NCBI GenBank assembly: GCA_965222995.1
Contig: OZ244977.1
Location: 2,232,001-2,296,000, forward strand
Direction of reading: 5' to 3'
DNA length: 64,000 bases
Source of the DNA: SB11 sp965222995
Lineage (GTDB): Bacteria > Bacteroidota > Bacteroidia > UBA8524
This document shows positions 53,106 through 61,343 of the stretch, piece by piece (position 1 is the stretch's first letter; every line of letters starts with the position of its first letter). A model generated the notes under the pieces. The model searched no databases. It saw only the letters and a list, made by a program, of their open reading frames with translations, and was not told the origin of the DNA. The position numbers and the translations under genes were made by a program.

Positions 53106-53405
53106 ATGTTTGCTCTAGAAAATTACATAAAACAATGTAATCGCTCACAAGCTGCTATTTTTGGGTACTTGAGAGAGATGATTTTATCTTGCTCTACTGA
53201 CATTAAAGAAGAAATTAATGATAATAAACCTACTTATAAGTTAGGCTCAAAAGTTTTTTCAGTCTCAAACCAATCTGTAGGTACTACGCTTTCTTTTTCT
53301 GATGGGGCAACCGACGCCTTCCCTAAACCTTTGCATTTTAAATCTATAAAAGAAATTGATATAGATAAAGTATACACATCAATTAAAAATGCTTTTTACA
53401 GTTAA
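53106..53405 (+). CDS. DUF1801-like protein (99 aa)
   Basis: 99 residues, reading LENYIKQCNRSQAAIFGYLREMILSC...INDNKPTYKLGSKVFSVSNQSVGTTLSF, the beginning of the DUF1801/YdhG fold found in small phage- and Bacteroidota-borne proteins. It is shorter than typical members and ends in a helix (IDKVYTSIKNAFYS). A diverged paralogue follows at 53538. Both lie in AT-rich DNA with gaps of 130-160 bases, an unsettled spot just before the rpsA promoter. Function unknown. Confidence 0.6.
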   Translation: MFALENYIKQCNRSQAAIFGYLREMILSCSTDIKEEINDNKPTYKLGSKVFSVSNQSVGTTLSFSDGATDAFPKPLHFKSIKEIDIDKVYTSIKNAFYS

Positions 53406-53537
53406 AAAGTAAGTATTCTATTACAATAAGTGTATAGTTTTTGTTAATTTTTACACAATAGACTAAACTTTTTACACATAAACTTAAACTAACTAATATA
53501 TCTATATATATTTGATTGCTTATTATTTTGTTGCTAA

Positions 53538-53927
53538 ATGAGAACTTTAGAGGACTACATTATTGCTATTGATGCAAGAAAGGCGGGTACAGTATGCTTT
53601 CTGCGAAGCGTAATCTTATCCTGCTCAAAAGAAATAGAAGAACACACTTATAATAATACACCGGCATATTATTTTAACAATTACAAGTTTTGTTATTTAA
53701 ATGACACCCAAAAGGGTATAGAAATTATTTTTTGTGATGGAGATGCATTAAGCGACCCTTTTCATCTATTAAACCAAAGTGATAACAATACATATAAAAC
53801 ATGTGCTATATATAATAGCAAAAAAGTAGAAGCTTATAAGCTTATAGCACTACTGCAGCAGGCCCTATTAATTAATGAACTGAAAGAGATAAAGTTTCAG
53901 TATGACTTAAGACAGTTAAACAAATAA
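53538..53927 (+). CDS. DUF1801-like protein, diverged paralogue (129 aa)
   Basis: 129 residues with the same opening pattern as its upstream neighbour (LEDYIIAIDARKAGTVCFLRSVILSCSKEIEE..YNNTPAYYFNNYKF) but little identity beyond it. The C-terminal half is a longer helical region (KLIALLQQALLINELKEIKFQYDLRQL). The two genes are separated by 132 bases and probably arose by tandem duplication. Start ATG at 53538. No recognisable partner; the bS1 promoter begins 29 bases after its stop. Confidence 0.6.
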   Translation: MRTLEDYIIAIDARKAGTVCFLRSVILSCSKEIEEHTYNNTPAYYFNNYKFCYLNDTQKGIEIIFCDGDALSDPFHLLNQSDNNTYKTCAIYNSKKVEAYKLIALLQQALLINELKEIKFQYDLRQLNK

Positions 53928-53955
53928 CTATCAATGGTAAAGCTTGAAATAATGG

Positions 53956-53986
53956 TTGACAAAAAAATTAATTATATTTACCTTTG
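53956..53986 (+). promoter_or_regulatory. Promoter of rpsA (-33 and -7 boxes)
   Basis: GTTG ending at 53958, then a 20-base spacer, then TACCTTTG (53979-53986). Both match the Bacteroidota pattern TTTG-N19/20-TAnnTTTG in sequence and spacing, the best two-box promoter I see in the window. Transcription should start near 53993. Confidence 0.7.
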
Positions 53987-53995
53987 CCGCCCCCC

Positions 53996-54016
53996 AAAGG
54001 AGGACAAATGATTTGA
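53996..54016 (+). promoter_or_regulatory. Shine-Dalgarno and two-codon mini-ORF before rpsA
   Basis: AAAGGAGG (53996-54003) is a near-complete Shine-Dalgarno. It is followed by ATG ATT TGA (54008-54016), whose stop overlaps the TTG start of rpsA (54013) in another frame. The spacing of the Shine-Dalgarno to TTG is nine bases, to the ATG only four. Such strong sites are rare in this phylum. Confidence 0.65.
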
Positions 54017-56145
54017 CAGAAGAAAACAAAACCAACGAAGCGCAACAAGAAGTAGAAGTTACTACTCCCGTTGCAGAAACTAAGGCTGAAGAAACTACAA
54101 CAAAAACTAACAATTCTAATTCAGCGCAAACACCCCCCGAAGATTTTGACTGGAGTATGGACGACCAAGGATTTGGTGAGTACTCTGATGATGAAAGAAA
54201 AAAATTAGAAGATCTTTATTCTAATACGTTAAACCAATTAACAGAGGGTGAACTGGTAAAAGGTAAAGTAGTATCCATTACCGAAAAAGATGTAGTATTA
54301 AATATCGGTTTTAAATCAGACGGTTTAATACAACGTACAGAATTTCGCGACATCCCTGATTTAAAAGCGGGTGATGAAGTAGAAGTTCTACTTGAAACGA
54401 AAGAAGACCACAATGGTCAGTTGGTTCTTTCACGCAAAAAAGCAATCTCAGAAAGAGCTTGGGAAAATATTATTGAGGCCTACGAAAACGACGAAGTACT
54501 TGAAGGTTATGTGAAAACAAGAACCAAAGGTGGTTTGGTAGTAGACGTTATGGGCATGGATGCTTTCTTACCCGGCTCACAAATTGATATTAAACCAATC
54601 CGCGATTACGACGTATATGTAGGACAAACCATGCAGTTTAAAGTGGTTAAAATAAACCAACTTTTCAAAAATGTGGTAATCTCACATAAAGTACTTATTG
54701 AAGACGATATTGAAGCCCAAAAATCTGATATACTGGCTAAACTTGAAAAAGGTCAGGTATTGGAAGGCATTGTGAAGAATATGACTTCTTTCGGTGTATT
54801 TATAGACTTAGGTGGAGTAGACGGGTTATTGCACATTACCGATATTTCATGGGGACGTATCAACCACCCTGAAGAGGTATTGAAATTAGATGATAAAATA
54901 CAAGTGGTTGTTCTTGATTTTGATGATGATAAGAAACGTATCTCATTAGGATTAAAACAATTACAAGCTCACCCTTGGGATAACTTAGGAGAAAGCATAG
55001 ATGTAGGAGCCAAAGTAAAAGGTAAAATTGTTACCGTTGCAGACTATGGTGCTTTCTTAGAAATTGATAACGGTATCGAAGGTTTGATACACGTATCAGA
55101 AATGAGCTGGAGCCAACACTTACGTAACCCACAAGACTTTATGAAAGTGGGCGATGAAGTTGAAGCTGTAGTATTAACACTTGACAAAGAAGAACGTAAA
55201 ATGTCTTTGGGTATCAAGCAACTAACTCCTGATCCTTGGGTAAATATCGAAGAAAAATACGGTGTTAACTCTAAACACAAAGGTATTGTTCGCAACCTTA
55301 CCAGTTATGGTGTGTTTGTTGAACTGGAAGAAGGTGTCGACGGTTTACTTCACGTATCAGACCTTTCATGGTCTAAGAAAATTAAGCACCCTGCTGAATT
55401 TGTGAAGAAAGACCAAGAACTTGAAGTAATAGTACTTGAAGTAGACAAAGAAAACCGCCGTTTAAGTTTAGGACACAAACAATTGGAAGAAAACCCATGG
55501 GATACTTTTGAAACATTATTCCCTGAAGGTTCAGTACACGAGGGTACAGTGCTAAAAATCGGCGATAAGAGTGCTACCATAGCTTTACCATACGGTGTTG
55601 AAGGATATGCTCCTTTAAAACAATTGGCTAAAACTGATAAATCTACTGTTAAAGAAGATGAAGTAGCACAATTTAGAGTTACAGAGTTTAGCAAAGAAAA
55701 CCGTCGTATCACAGTATCGCACACAGCTATTTGGAAAGAAGAAGAGCGTACCCAAAAAGCTGATGCGGCAAACAAAAAAGCAAAAGAAGAAAGAGCTACA
55801 TCAAGAGCTACTAAGAAAATATCTCAAAACATTGAGAAGAGTACTTTAGGTGATATTGATGTACTTAGTGAGTTGAAAGCACAATTAGAGTCTAGCGAGA
55901 AGAAAACTGCTGCTAAAAAAGCAGAAAAAATTCAAGCAAAAGAAGACGCTAAAGAAGCTAAGGCTGAGGAAGTGAAAGAAGAAGCCCCAGAAGAAAAGCC
56001 TAAAGCAAAAGCTAAAACTACTAAGAAAGCTACCCCTAAAAAAGAAGAAAAGGTTGAGGAACCTGCAAAAGAGGAAGAAGCAAAGACTGAGGAGCCTAAA
56101 GCAGAAGAACCGACTAATGAAGCAGACGATGCCACAAAAGAATAA
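54013..56145 (+). CDS. rpsA: 30S ribosomal protein bS1
   Basis: About 710 residues from the TTG at 54013 (LTEENKTN); the upstream in-frame extension to 53956 contains the promoter and Shine-Dalgarno and is not coding. Six S1/OB repeats of about 70-85 residues follow an acidic leader of about 70: each opens with a G-x-V core (GKVVSITEKDVVLN, GIVKNMTSFGVFIDLGG, GKIVTVADYGAFLEI, GIVRNLTSYGVFVEL and two less typical ones), and most end in SLG-K. The C-terminal tail (about 590-710) is a Lys/Glu/Ala-rich low-complexity arm. bS1 delivers mRNA to the 30S subunit. Ends in a strong terminator at 56170. Confidence 0.96.
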   Translation: MTEENKTNEAQQEVEVTTPVAETKAEETTTKTNNSNSAQTPPEDFDWSMDDQGFGEYSDDERKKLEDLYSNTLNQLTEGELVKGKVVSITEKDVVLNIGFKSDGLIQRTEFRDIPDLKAGDEVEVLLETKEDHNGQLVLSRKKAISERAWENIIEAYENDEVLEGYVKTRTKGGLVVDVMGMDAFLPGSQIDIKPIRDYDVYVGQTMQFKVVKINQLFKNVVISHKVLIEDDIEAQKSDILAKLEKGQVLEGIVKNMTSFGVFIDLGGVDGLLHITDISWGRINHPEEVLKLDDKIQVVVLDFDDDKKRISLGLKQLQAHPWDNLGESIDVGAKVKGKIVTVADYGAFLEIDNGIEGLIHVSEMSWSQHLRNPQDFMKVGDEVEAVVLTLDKEERKMSLGIKQLTPDPWVNIEEKYGVNSKHKGIVRNLTSYGVFVELEEGVDGLLHVSDLSWSKKIKHPAEFVKKDQELEVIVLEVDKENRRLSLGHKQLEENPWDTFETLFPEGSVHEGTVLKIGDKSATIALPYGVEGYAPLKQLAKTDKSTVKEDEVAQFRVTEFSKENRRITVSHTAIWKEEERTQKADAANKKAKEERATSRATKKISQNIEKSTLGDIDVLSELKAQLESSEKKTAAKKAEKIQAKEDAKEAKAEEVKEEAPEEKPKAKAKTTKKATPKKEEKVEEPAKEEEAKTEEPKAEEPTNEADDATKE

Positions 56146-56169
56146 TAAGGCTACTAAAGCACACCATAT

Positions 56170-56197
56170 AAATCCCGCTTCAAATGAAGCGGGATTT
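56170..56197 (+). terminator. Intrinsic terminator after rpsA
   Basis: Stem AAATCCCGCTTC/GAAGCGGGATTT with a tight loop, followed by TTTTTGTATTT on the plus strand. It lies 24 bases after rpsA and eight bases before the convergent hydrolase stop, so it may serve both genes. Confidence 0.9.
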
Positions 56198-56205
56198 TTT
56201 TGTAT

Positions 56206-56949
56206 TTATTTTTTAGAAAAATAATCTATCAAAGCAGGTGTTTGTGTAGTATTATGGCTTTCGCCTTTAAGTTCTTTGGTTGTTATTTTATTTGACAGTA
56301 CTTTATCACCAAGTATTTCTTTTTCAGCATCAATACAAGCTCCTTTTACGTAGTTAAACTCTTCATCACCACCCCAATACATAAACATTTTTTTGTTTGT
56401 GCCTGAAATATTTTCAATATCATACTCCAAAGGTTTCTTAGTCCCTTCAACCCATAGCGACGGACTGATGGCTAAATAATCGGTAAACAAAGTATCACTC
56501 GAAAAAAAGCTTCTATACACCCAAAGCCCCCCGAAAGAGTGCCCTATAATAATGCGTTTGTTGCACCAACCATAATTTGCTTTAATATGAGGCACAATGC
56601 TAGAATCTATAAGCTGTTTCATATTGGCATTATCCTCCATCAAATCTCTTCTCCTTTTTGCTCTGAAATAGCCTCTGTGTGCTATCCCTACCAAAAGCGT
56701 ATTGGTATTCACACTCTTGTTAAAATACGCTCTGATTTTTGTACCTGATTTTATCCCAGCATCAAAATAAAAAACTATTCGCTGCAACTCCTTCTGTCCT
56801 TTCACATCATTATACGTATCAAACCGAATATCGAAAGAATCTTGTGTAAGCCTGCTATACACCGCTAATACCTCAGTAGCACCTTCTCTTTTCAAAACAG
56901 ACTTACAGCACAGAAATATCAGACTGGTAATAACTAAGTATCTCATCAT
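56206..56949 (-). CDS. Alpha/beta hydrolase, esterase-type lipoprotein or exported protein
   Basis: 247 residues. A short hydrophobic leader with Cys at about 14-15 (LIFLCCKS) suggests lipoprotein export. The core has the nucleophile elbow GHSFGGLWVYRSFF, the acid region MYWGGDEEFNYVK and the GESHNTTQTPALIDYF histidine. That is the putative esterase family (PF00756) of Fes/IroE-like ferric-siderophore esterases and related carboxylesterases. It has no siderophore genes next to it, so substrate is open. It is convergent with rpsA and starts 48 bases from the divergent EVE-domain gene. Confidence 0.85.
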   Translation of the reverse strand: MMRYLVITSLIFLCCKSVLKREGATEVLAVYSRLTQDSFDIRFDTYNDVKGQKELQRIVFYFDAGIKSGTKIRAYFNKSVNTNTLLVGIAHRGYFRAKRRRDLMEDNANMKQLIDSSIVPHIKANYGWCNKRIIIGHSFGGLWVYRSFFSSDTLFTDYLAISPSLWVEGTKKPLEYDIENISGTNKKMFMYWGGDEEFNYVKGACIDAEKEILGDKVLSNKITTKELKGESHNTTQTPALIDYFSKK

Positions 56950-56970
56950 AAAGCAATTTAGTCATAAAAC

Positions 56971-56978
56971 TACCTTTG
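56971..56978 (+). promoter_or_regulatory. -7 promoter box of the EVE-domain gene
   Basis: TACCTTTG, 18 bases before the ATG at 56997, fits TAnnTTTG. No clear -33 element. Confidence 0.45.
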
Positions 56979-56996
56979 TTTCTTTAAATTCGCAGT

Positions 56997-57419
56997 ATGG
57001 CAAAAAAAGAAATCAATCACTGGCTCATAAAATCAGAGCCTAATAAATACAGTTGGGATGACCTAAATAAAGACGGCAGCACTTTTTGGGACGGTGTACG
57101 TAACTACGAAGCACGTAATAACCTGCGTGCGATGAAAACAGGTGATTTACTGCTGTACTATCATAGTAATGACGGGAAAGAAATAGTAGGTATTGCCAAA
57201 GTAATAAAAGAAGCTTATCAAGACCCTACTACTGATGACGACCGTTGGGTAGCAGTAGATATTGAGCCGTTTAAAAAACTTAAAAACTCCGTAAGTCTGG
57301 CTACGATGAAAGCAACCCCTGAATTAGAGAATATGAAAATGGTGCGCCAAGGTAGAATATCAGTAACACCGGTAACCCCTGCCGAATTTGATAAAATAAT
57401 AGCACTAAGTGAAGCATGA
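56997..57419 (+). CDS. EVE domain protein
   Basis: 140 residues, one EVE domain (PUA-like barrel), with HWLIKSEPNKYSWDDL, FWDGVRNYEARNNLRAMKTGDLLLYYHSN and GIAKVIKEAYQDPTTDD. The aromatic pocket WDGVRNYEARN is the part that binds modified bases in the thymocyte nuclear protein 1 relatives. In bacteria EVE proteins occur beside modification-dependent restriction genes or alone; here it stands alone. Its last four bases overlap the GNAT gene downstream. Confidence 0.92.
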   Translation: MAKKEINHWLIKSEPNKYSWDDLNKDGSTFWDGVRNYEARNNLRAMKTGDLLLYYHSNDGKEIVGIAKVIKEAYQDPTTDDDRWVAVDIEPFKKLKNSVSLATMKATPELENMKMVRQGRISVTPVTPAEFDKIIALSEA

Positions 57420-57934
57420 TAGCCCTTCACCTTGAAAAGTGTATTGTAAGACCTTTGCAAGAAAACGATGCTGAAAGCATTGCTGCAAATGGTAATAACC
57501 CAAACATTGCTTCAAAAATGCGCGATGTTTTCCCAAGTCCATACAAAATTGAAAATGCCCGAACTTGGATAAACCTACATCTTCCTCAAAATAATAAAGA
57601 TTGGGTAAACGCTATTGAAGTAAACGGTAAAGCCGTTGGGGTAGTATCCATTCTCTTTAAAAATGATATTTACCACAACAGTGCTGAAGTGGGCTACTGG
57701 ATAGGCGAAGAATATTGGGGTAAAGGAATTGTGAGCGAAGCAGTGAAAGCTTTGGTAACATATACCTTAGAAAATACTTCAATTAACAGGCTGTATGCAG
57801 AAGTTTTTGATAACAATAAAGCATCAGCAAGGGTAGTTGAAAAAGCAGGACTTACTTATGAGTGCACACATAAAAAAGCAGTAACTAAAAATAGTATAAC
57901 TATGGACTCTCATATTTATACTATAATCAGATAG
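57416..57934 (+). CDS. GNAT N-acetyltransferase (RimJ/RimL type)
   Basis: 172 residues, GNAT fold: opening LEKCIVRPLQENDAESIAANGNN, the acetyl-CoA region VGYWIGEEYWGKGIVSEAVKALVTYTLEN (GKG loop), then RLYAEVFDNNKASARVVEKAGL. The relatives acetylate N-terminal amines of ribosomal proteins or other small amines. The start is coupled to the EVE gene by an ATGA overlap. Substrate unknown. Confidence 0.9.
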   Translation: MIALHLEKCIVRPLQENDAESIAANGNNPNIASKMRDVFPSPYKIENARTWINLHLPQNNKDWVNAIEVNGKAVGVVSILFKNDIYHNSAEVGYWIGEEYWGKGIVSEAVKALVTYTLENTSINRLYAEVFDNNKASARVVEKAGLTYECTHKKAVTKNSITMDSHIYTIIR

Positions 57935-57978
57935 TTTGAGCACACTTTTTGTTGAAGATTTGATGTAACTCATCAGCA

Positions 57979-58665
57979 ATGCAAAATTTTATCACCTATT
58001 TTTTTCAACCTAAAAGACTTAAACTTACTTTTTGGCTCTTTTCATCATTACTTTTTAGTGTTGCTCTTGTAGCAGCCAGAAACTATGTGGGTAGCAACCA
58101 TTTCTTCCGTTTTCTGATATGGAATTTATTTTTAGCCTTTATACCCTACCTGGTAAGCTCTTGGCTGGCGTATTATACTAATAACCGAAAAAATATTATA
58201 GTAATTGGTGGTGCAACGGCTATGTGGCTATTATTCTTTCCCAATGCACCGTATATACTTACTGATTTATTTCATCTGCGCCCGAGAACAGAAGCCCCTT
58301 ATTGGTACGATTTATTACTGATACTAAGTTTTGCTTGGAATGGGCTTATTCTGGCTTATGTATCCCTGGCACAAATGCAACAGATATTTTCTAAAATATT
58401 CAACAAAATGGTAAGCTGGCTATTTGTGATTACTTCGCTTTGCCTATCTGCATTTGGTATATATTTAGGGCGATACCTGCGCTGGAACAGTTGGGACATT
58501 ATCACCAATCCCCAAGGTTTAGCTTTTGATATAGTGGATAGATTTATCCATCCCTTTGCACATGGCAGAACTTGGTATATGACATTGGGGTTTTCAGCAT
58601 TTCTTATTGTAGGCTATTTTACTATAAAACAATTGGGTAAATTGGCTGCTCAAACCGAACAATAA
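57979..58665 (+). CDS. DUF1361 integral membrane protein
   Basis: 228 residues with six or seven transmembrane helices. Motifs typical of DUF1361: FLIWNLFLAFIPYLVSSWLA, WLLFFPNAPYILTDLFHL and GRYLRWNSWDIITNP. The family has no known function; conserved polar residues near the loops (NAPY.TD, GRY.R..SWD) suggest a catalytic or binding site. It precedes the ogt-type gene by one base, so the two share a message. Confidence 0.9.
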   Translation: MQNFITYFFQPKRLKLTFWLFSSLLFSVALVAARNYVGSNHFFRFLIWNLFLAFIPYLVSSWLAYYTNNRKNIIVIGGATAMWLLFFPNAPYILTDLFHLRPRTEAPYWYDLLLILSFAWNGLILAYVSLAQMQQIFSKIFNKMVSWLFVITSLCLSAFGIYLGRYLRWNSWDIITNPQGLAFDIVDRFIHPFAHGRTWYMTLGFSAFLIVGYFTIKQLGKLAAQTEQ

Positions 58666-58666
58666 A

Positions 58667-59140
58667 TTGGAAGAATATTTTATACAATACTACCCCTCTC
58701 CTATTGGAGTTATTGAAATAACTGCTGATGCAAAATCAATACATTCCATACATTTTGTAAATGAAAAAAAAGAGGATAATTATAACTCAGTAACCCTACA
58801 AGCATATAGACAGCTGCAAGAGTACTTAGAGGGAGATAGAAGAGACTTTGACTTACCTATCGAACCCAAAGGCACAGAGTTTCAGCAAAAAGTTTGGAAT
58901 GAATTGAAAAACATTCCCTTTGGAAAAGTAATCAGCTATTTAGAGTTGGCTAAGCGTTTAGGGGATGAAAAAGTAATTCGTGCAGCTGCAGCTGCCAACG
59001 GTAAAAACCCCATTGGCATTGTCATCCCCTGTCACCGAGTGATAGGAGCAAATGGCGATTTGGTGGGCTATGCAGGTGGCTTGGATAAAAAGAAATTATT
59101 GCTTCAACATGAAGGGGTTTTATCAAAACCATTGTTTTAA
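58667..59140 (+). CDS. ogt: Methylated-DNA-protein-cysteine methyltransferase
   Basis: 157 residues from a TTG start one base after the DUF1361 stop. The active-site IPCHRVIGANGDLVGYAGG has Cys122, and the DNA-binding helix GTEFQQKVWNELKNIPFGK is complete. The family removes O6-methylguanine adducts by suicide transfer to the cysteine. It lacks the N-terminal Ada zinc domain, so it is the stand-alone Ogt form. Function secure. Confidence 0.95.
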   Translation: MEEYFIQYYPSPIGVIEITADAKSIHSIHFVNEKKEDNYNSVTLQAYRQLQEYLEGDRRDFDLPIEPKGTEFQQKVWNELKNIPFGKVISYLELAKRLGDEKVIRAAAAANGKNPIGIVIPCHRVIGANGDLVGYAGGLDKKKLLLQHEGVLSKPLF

Positions 59141-59180
59141 CTATATTAGGTTTTTTGCACTTGTTTAGAAACTCCACACC

Positions 59181-60098
59181 ATGGATTTTGGCAGATTACC
59201 CAATATAGAAAATGTAGATTTTAGTCTTTCCGATACTCCATCCGAAACTTTAAAAGTATTAGGTAAAACCGCTAATAATAAAACCAAAGAAGTTTATATC
59301 GGTTGCCCCGTTTGGGGTGAAAAAGAATGGGTTGGAAAAATTTACCCTAGCGGTACAAAAGCTAAAGAATTTTTGCATTACTACGCATTACAGTTTAATA
59401 GTATAGAGTTAAACAGTACCCATTATAATTTCCCAACAGAATTGTTAATTGAAAAATGGAAAGCCGATGTTCCTGCCGATTTTAAATTTTGTCCAAAACT
59501 TACTAACAATATCAGTCATTTCAATCGTTTAGTAAATACCGATGGTATGGTGGAGGAATTTTGTAACTCTATACGATTACTGAAAAACAATTTAGGCACA
59601 TGCTTTTTGCAGATGCCGCCTAATTTCACTCCTAAAAACATTGGCGATGTAATTAATTTCATTCAAAAATGGCCTGTTGATATACCATTATCTATTGAAC
59701 TTCGTCATGCAGGTTGGTTTAACAACGATGCGGTGAAAAATGAGGTATTTGCTGCTATGGAGCAATACAATATAGGCACAGTGATTACTGATGTTGCCGG
59801 CAGACGTGATGTTGTCCATCAGAGGCTTACCAACTCAACAGCATTTATCCGTTTCGGAGCAAACGACTTACACCCCACTGATTACCCGAGGATGGAACAG
59901 TGGGTAGATATATTACACGAATGGATAAATAAAGGCTTGCAAATTGCTTATTTCTTTTTGCATACTCCAATTAAACACTACAACCTTGAGTTGGCAACTT
60001 ACATGGTTGATGTACTGAATAAAAAGGGGTACAACTTAAAAGCTCCGCATCAATACAAAGAGCCTGAAAAAATCAACCCGCAAAACAGCTTGTTTTAG
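59181..60098 (+). CDS. DUF72 domain protein
   Basis: 305 residues with the TIM-barrel-like DUF72 pattern: YIGCPVWGEKEWVGKIYPSGTKAKEFLHYYALQFNSIELNSTHYNFP, then DFKFCPKLTNNISHFNRL, GTCFLQMPPNFTP and SIELRHAGWF. Members are found in most bacteria and some archaea; some are annotated as YecE-like, and a function is not established. It stands alone between ogt and the VOC gene. Confidence 0.93.
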   Translation: MDFGRLPNIENVDFSLSDTPSETLKVLGKTANNKTKEVYIGCPVWGEKEWVGKIYPSGTKAKEFLHYYALQFNSIELNSTHYNFPTELLIEKWKADVPADFKFCPKLTNNISHFNRLVNTDGMVEEFCNSIRLLKNNLGTCFLQMPPNFTPKNIGDVINFIQKWPVDIPLSIELRHAGWFNNDAVKNEVFAAMEQYNIGTVITDVAGRRDVVHQRLTNSTAFIRFGANDLHPTDYPRMEQWVDILHEWINKGLQIAYFFLHTPIKHYNLELATYMVDVLNKKGYNLKAPHQYKEPEKINPQNSLF

Positions 60099-60148
60099 AT
60101 ACTCATTATTATGAGGAAAAAATGAAGCGATAACGAATACAACAACTA

Positions 60149-60595
60149 ATGATACAGTACGGACATACCAATATTATAACTGACAATTGGCAGCAACTTG
60201 CACAATTTTATATAAGTGTATTTGGCTGCAAACCCTATGGAAAAGAAAGAAACCTTAAGGGAGAATGGTTAAACAAAGGAACTGCCATTGAGAATGCTAA
60301 TATTAAAGGAATACACCTGAGCTTACCCGGCTATGGTGATAATGCCCCTACGCTTGAAATATTTCAGTATACTGAAAATTTAGAAAAATCTTCTACAGCT
60401 TCTAACCGTAAAGGTTTTGGGCATATTGCTTTTAAGGTTGATGATGTAGCTGCTTATACCCAAAAAGTTATAGATAACGGGGGTAGTATGGTTGGCGAAA
60501 TAGTTAACGGTACTGTTGAGAGTGAAGGCAACATAAGCTTTGTATATGTAACCGACCCTGATGGAAATATGATTGAATTGCAAAAATGGGGGTAA
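60149..60595 (+). CDS. VOC family protein (glyoxalase-like)
   Basis: 148 residues, two-module beta-alpha-beta-beta-beta glyoxalase/bleomycin-resistance fold: HTNIITDNWQQLAQFYISVFGCKPYGKERNL, LEIFQYTENL, RKGFGHIAFKVDDVAAYTQKVIDNGGSMV and YVTDPDGNMIELQKW. The conserved metal-ligand positions (His, Glu) are present at the ends of the strands. Substrate cannot be told. It is convergent with the SRPBCC gene and the two stops are three bases apart. Confidence 0.88.
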   Translation: MIQYGHTNIITDNWQQLAQFYISVFGCKPYGKERNLKGEWLNKGTAIENANIKGIHLSLPGYGDNAPTLEIFQYTENLEKSSTASNRKGFGHIAFKVDDVAAYTQKVIDNGGSMVGEIVNGTVESEGNISFVYVTDPDGNMIELQKWG

Positions 60596-60597
60596 AA

Positions 60598-60975
60598 CTA
60601 TTCTTCAAGCAATTCCTTCAAAGGTCCCAAATAATAATCATCCCAGCCACCATCAATATCTTTTACACTAGATTCAGGTATATCTTCATGCAATAAATGC
60701 AATTCTGTTAAACCATCTTTTTCAGTAATGGTAAAAGTACATTTCGAGTAATCATCCCAAACCTCTTCTTTCCAGTGTTGGACAATTTTAGTTGGTGAAA
60801 CTTCTAAGTTTTTTCCATGTATACTACCTCCCCAAAGCGAAAACAACCCGTTGGGTTTTATATCCATAGTAGCTTCCGTCCCACTCCATTGCTCAATTAA
60901 ATCTTCATTTATCAAAGCATTATATACTTCTTGTGGCGTGGCATGTATAGTATACGTTTTTGTAACAGTTCCCAT
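60598..60975 (-). CDS. SRPBCC/AHSA1-type domain protein
   Basis: 125 residues, one START-like fold: TVTKTYTIHATPQEVYNALINEDLIEQWSGTEATMD, FSLWGGSIHGKNLEVSPTKIVQHWKEEVWDDYSKCTFTI, ending with a helix GGWDDYYLGPLKELL. This activator-of-Hsp90-ATPase-like group often sits beside ArsR or HxlR regulators. It lies three bases downstream of a small membrane protein gene, with hxlR upstream of both. The palindrome at 61281 could control the pair. Confidence 0.87.
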   Translation of the reverse strand: MGTVTKTYTIHATPQEVYNALINEDLIEQWSGTEATMDIKPNGLFSLWGGSIHGKNLEVSPTKIVQHWKEEVWDDYSKCTFTITEKDGLTELHLLHEDIPESSVKDIDGGWDDYYLGPLKELLEE

Positions 60976-60978
60976 AAT

Positions 60979-61227
60979 TTAACTTATGCTTTTTGCCTCT
61001 CGATAACCGTCAATAGCAAAACAGGTATTTATAAAAAAAGTAGTGGCAAACATTGCCCAATATAAGTTCATGTCCACTTCTTTCAGTTGAAACTCAATAT
61101 AGGTATAAGCTATTGCTGCAATAGTAAAGCCTACACCCAAAAGTATGCGCTTACCATTATAAATATAACCCGGTCCCATAAAAAAGAAGTTAAGAATTGC
61201 TGCTATCCAAGGGTTTTTCTTTTTCAT
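60979..61227 (-). CDS. Small membrane protein (82 aa, TM2-like)
   Basis: 82 residues with three hydrophobic segments, opening KKKNPWIAAILNFFFMGPGYIYNGKRILLGVGF, similar to the G-x-G-x-x-Y turn of TM2-type proteins. The last segment (about 53-70) carries a Cys. It is the first gene after the HxlR-type operator (61281-61298) and is followed by the SRPBCC gene after three bases. Function unknown. Confidence 0.65.
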   Translation of the reverse strand: MKKKNPWIAAILNFFFMGPGYIYNGKRILLGVGFTIAAIAYTYIEFQLKEVDMNLYWAMFATTFFINTCFAIDGYREAKSIS

Positions 61228-61280
61228 AAATATAGTGATTTTTCACACTAAACTATTTTCAAACCCTCTAATAAACAATA

Positions 61281-61298
61281 GGTTACATATATGTAACC
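61281..61298. promoter_or_regulatory. Probable HxlR operator: perfect 18-bp palindrome
   Basis: GGTTACATATATGTAACC is an uninterrupted palindrome in the 116-base gap between the hxlR gene and the small membrane protein gene. Two diverged half-sites follow to the right (ATGTAAACC, TATGTTACG). HxlR-family regulators bind GTAC/GTAAC-type dyads as dimers (family knowledge). Confidence 0.65.
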
Positions 61299-61343
61299 AT
61301 GTAAACCTTATGTTACGATTGCTGATATTCAGCACAATAAATT

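Noticed and set aside
53956..54012. bS1 start at the upstream TTG (53956)
   Set aside because: That stretch contains the promoter boxes and the Shine-Dalgarno, and its product is unlike any S1 N-terminus.
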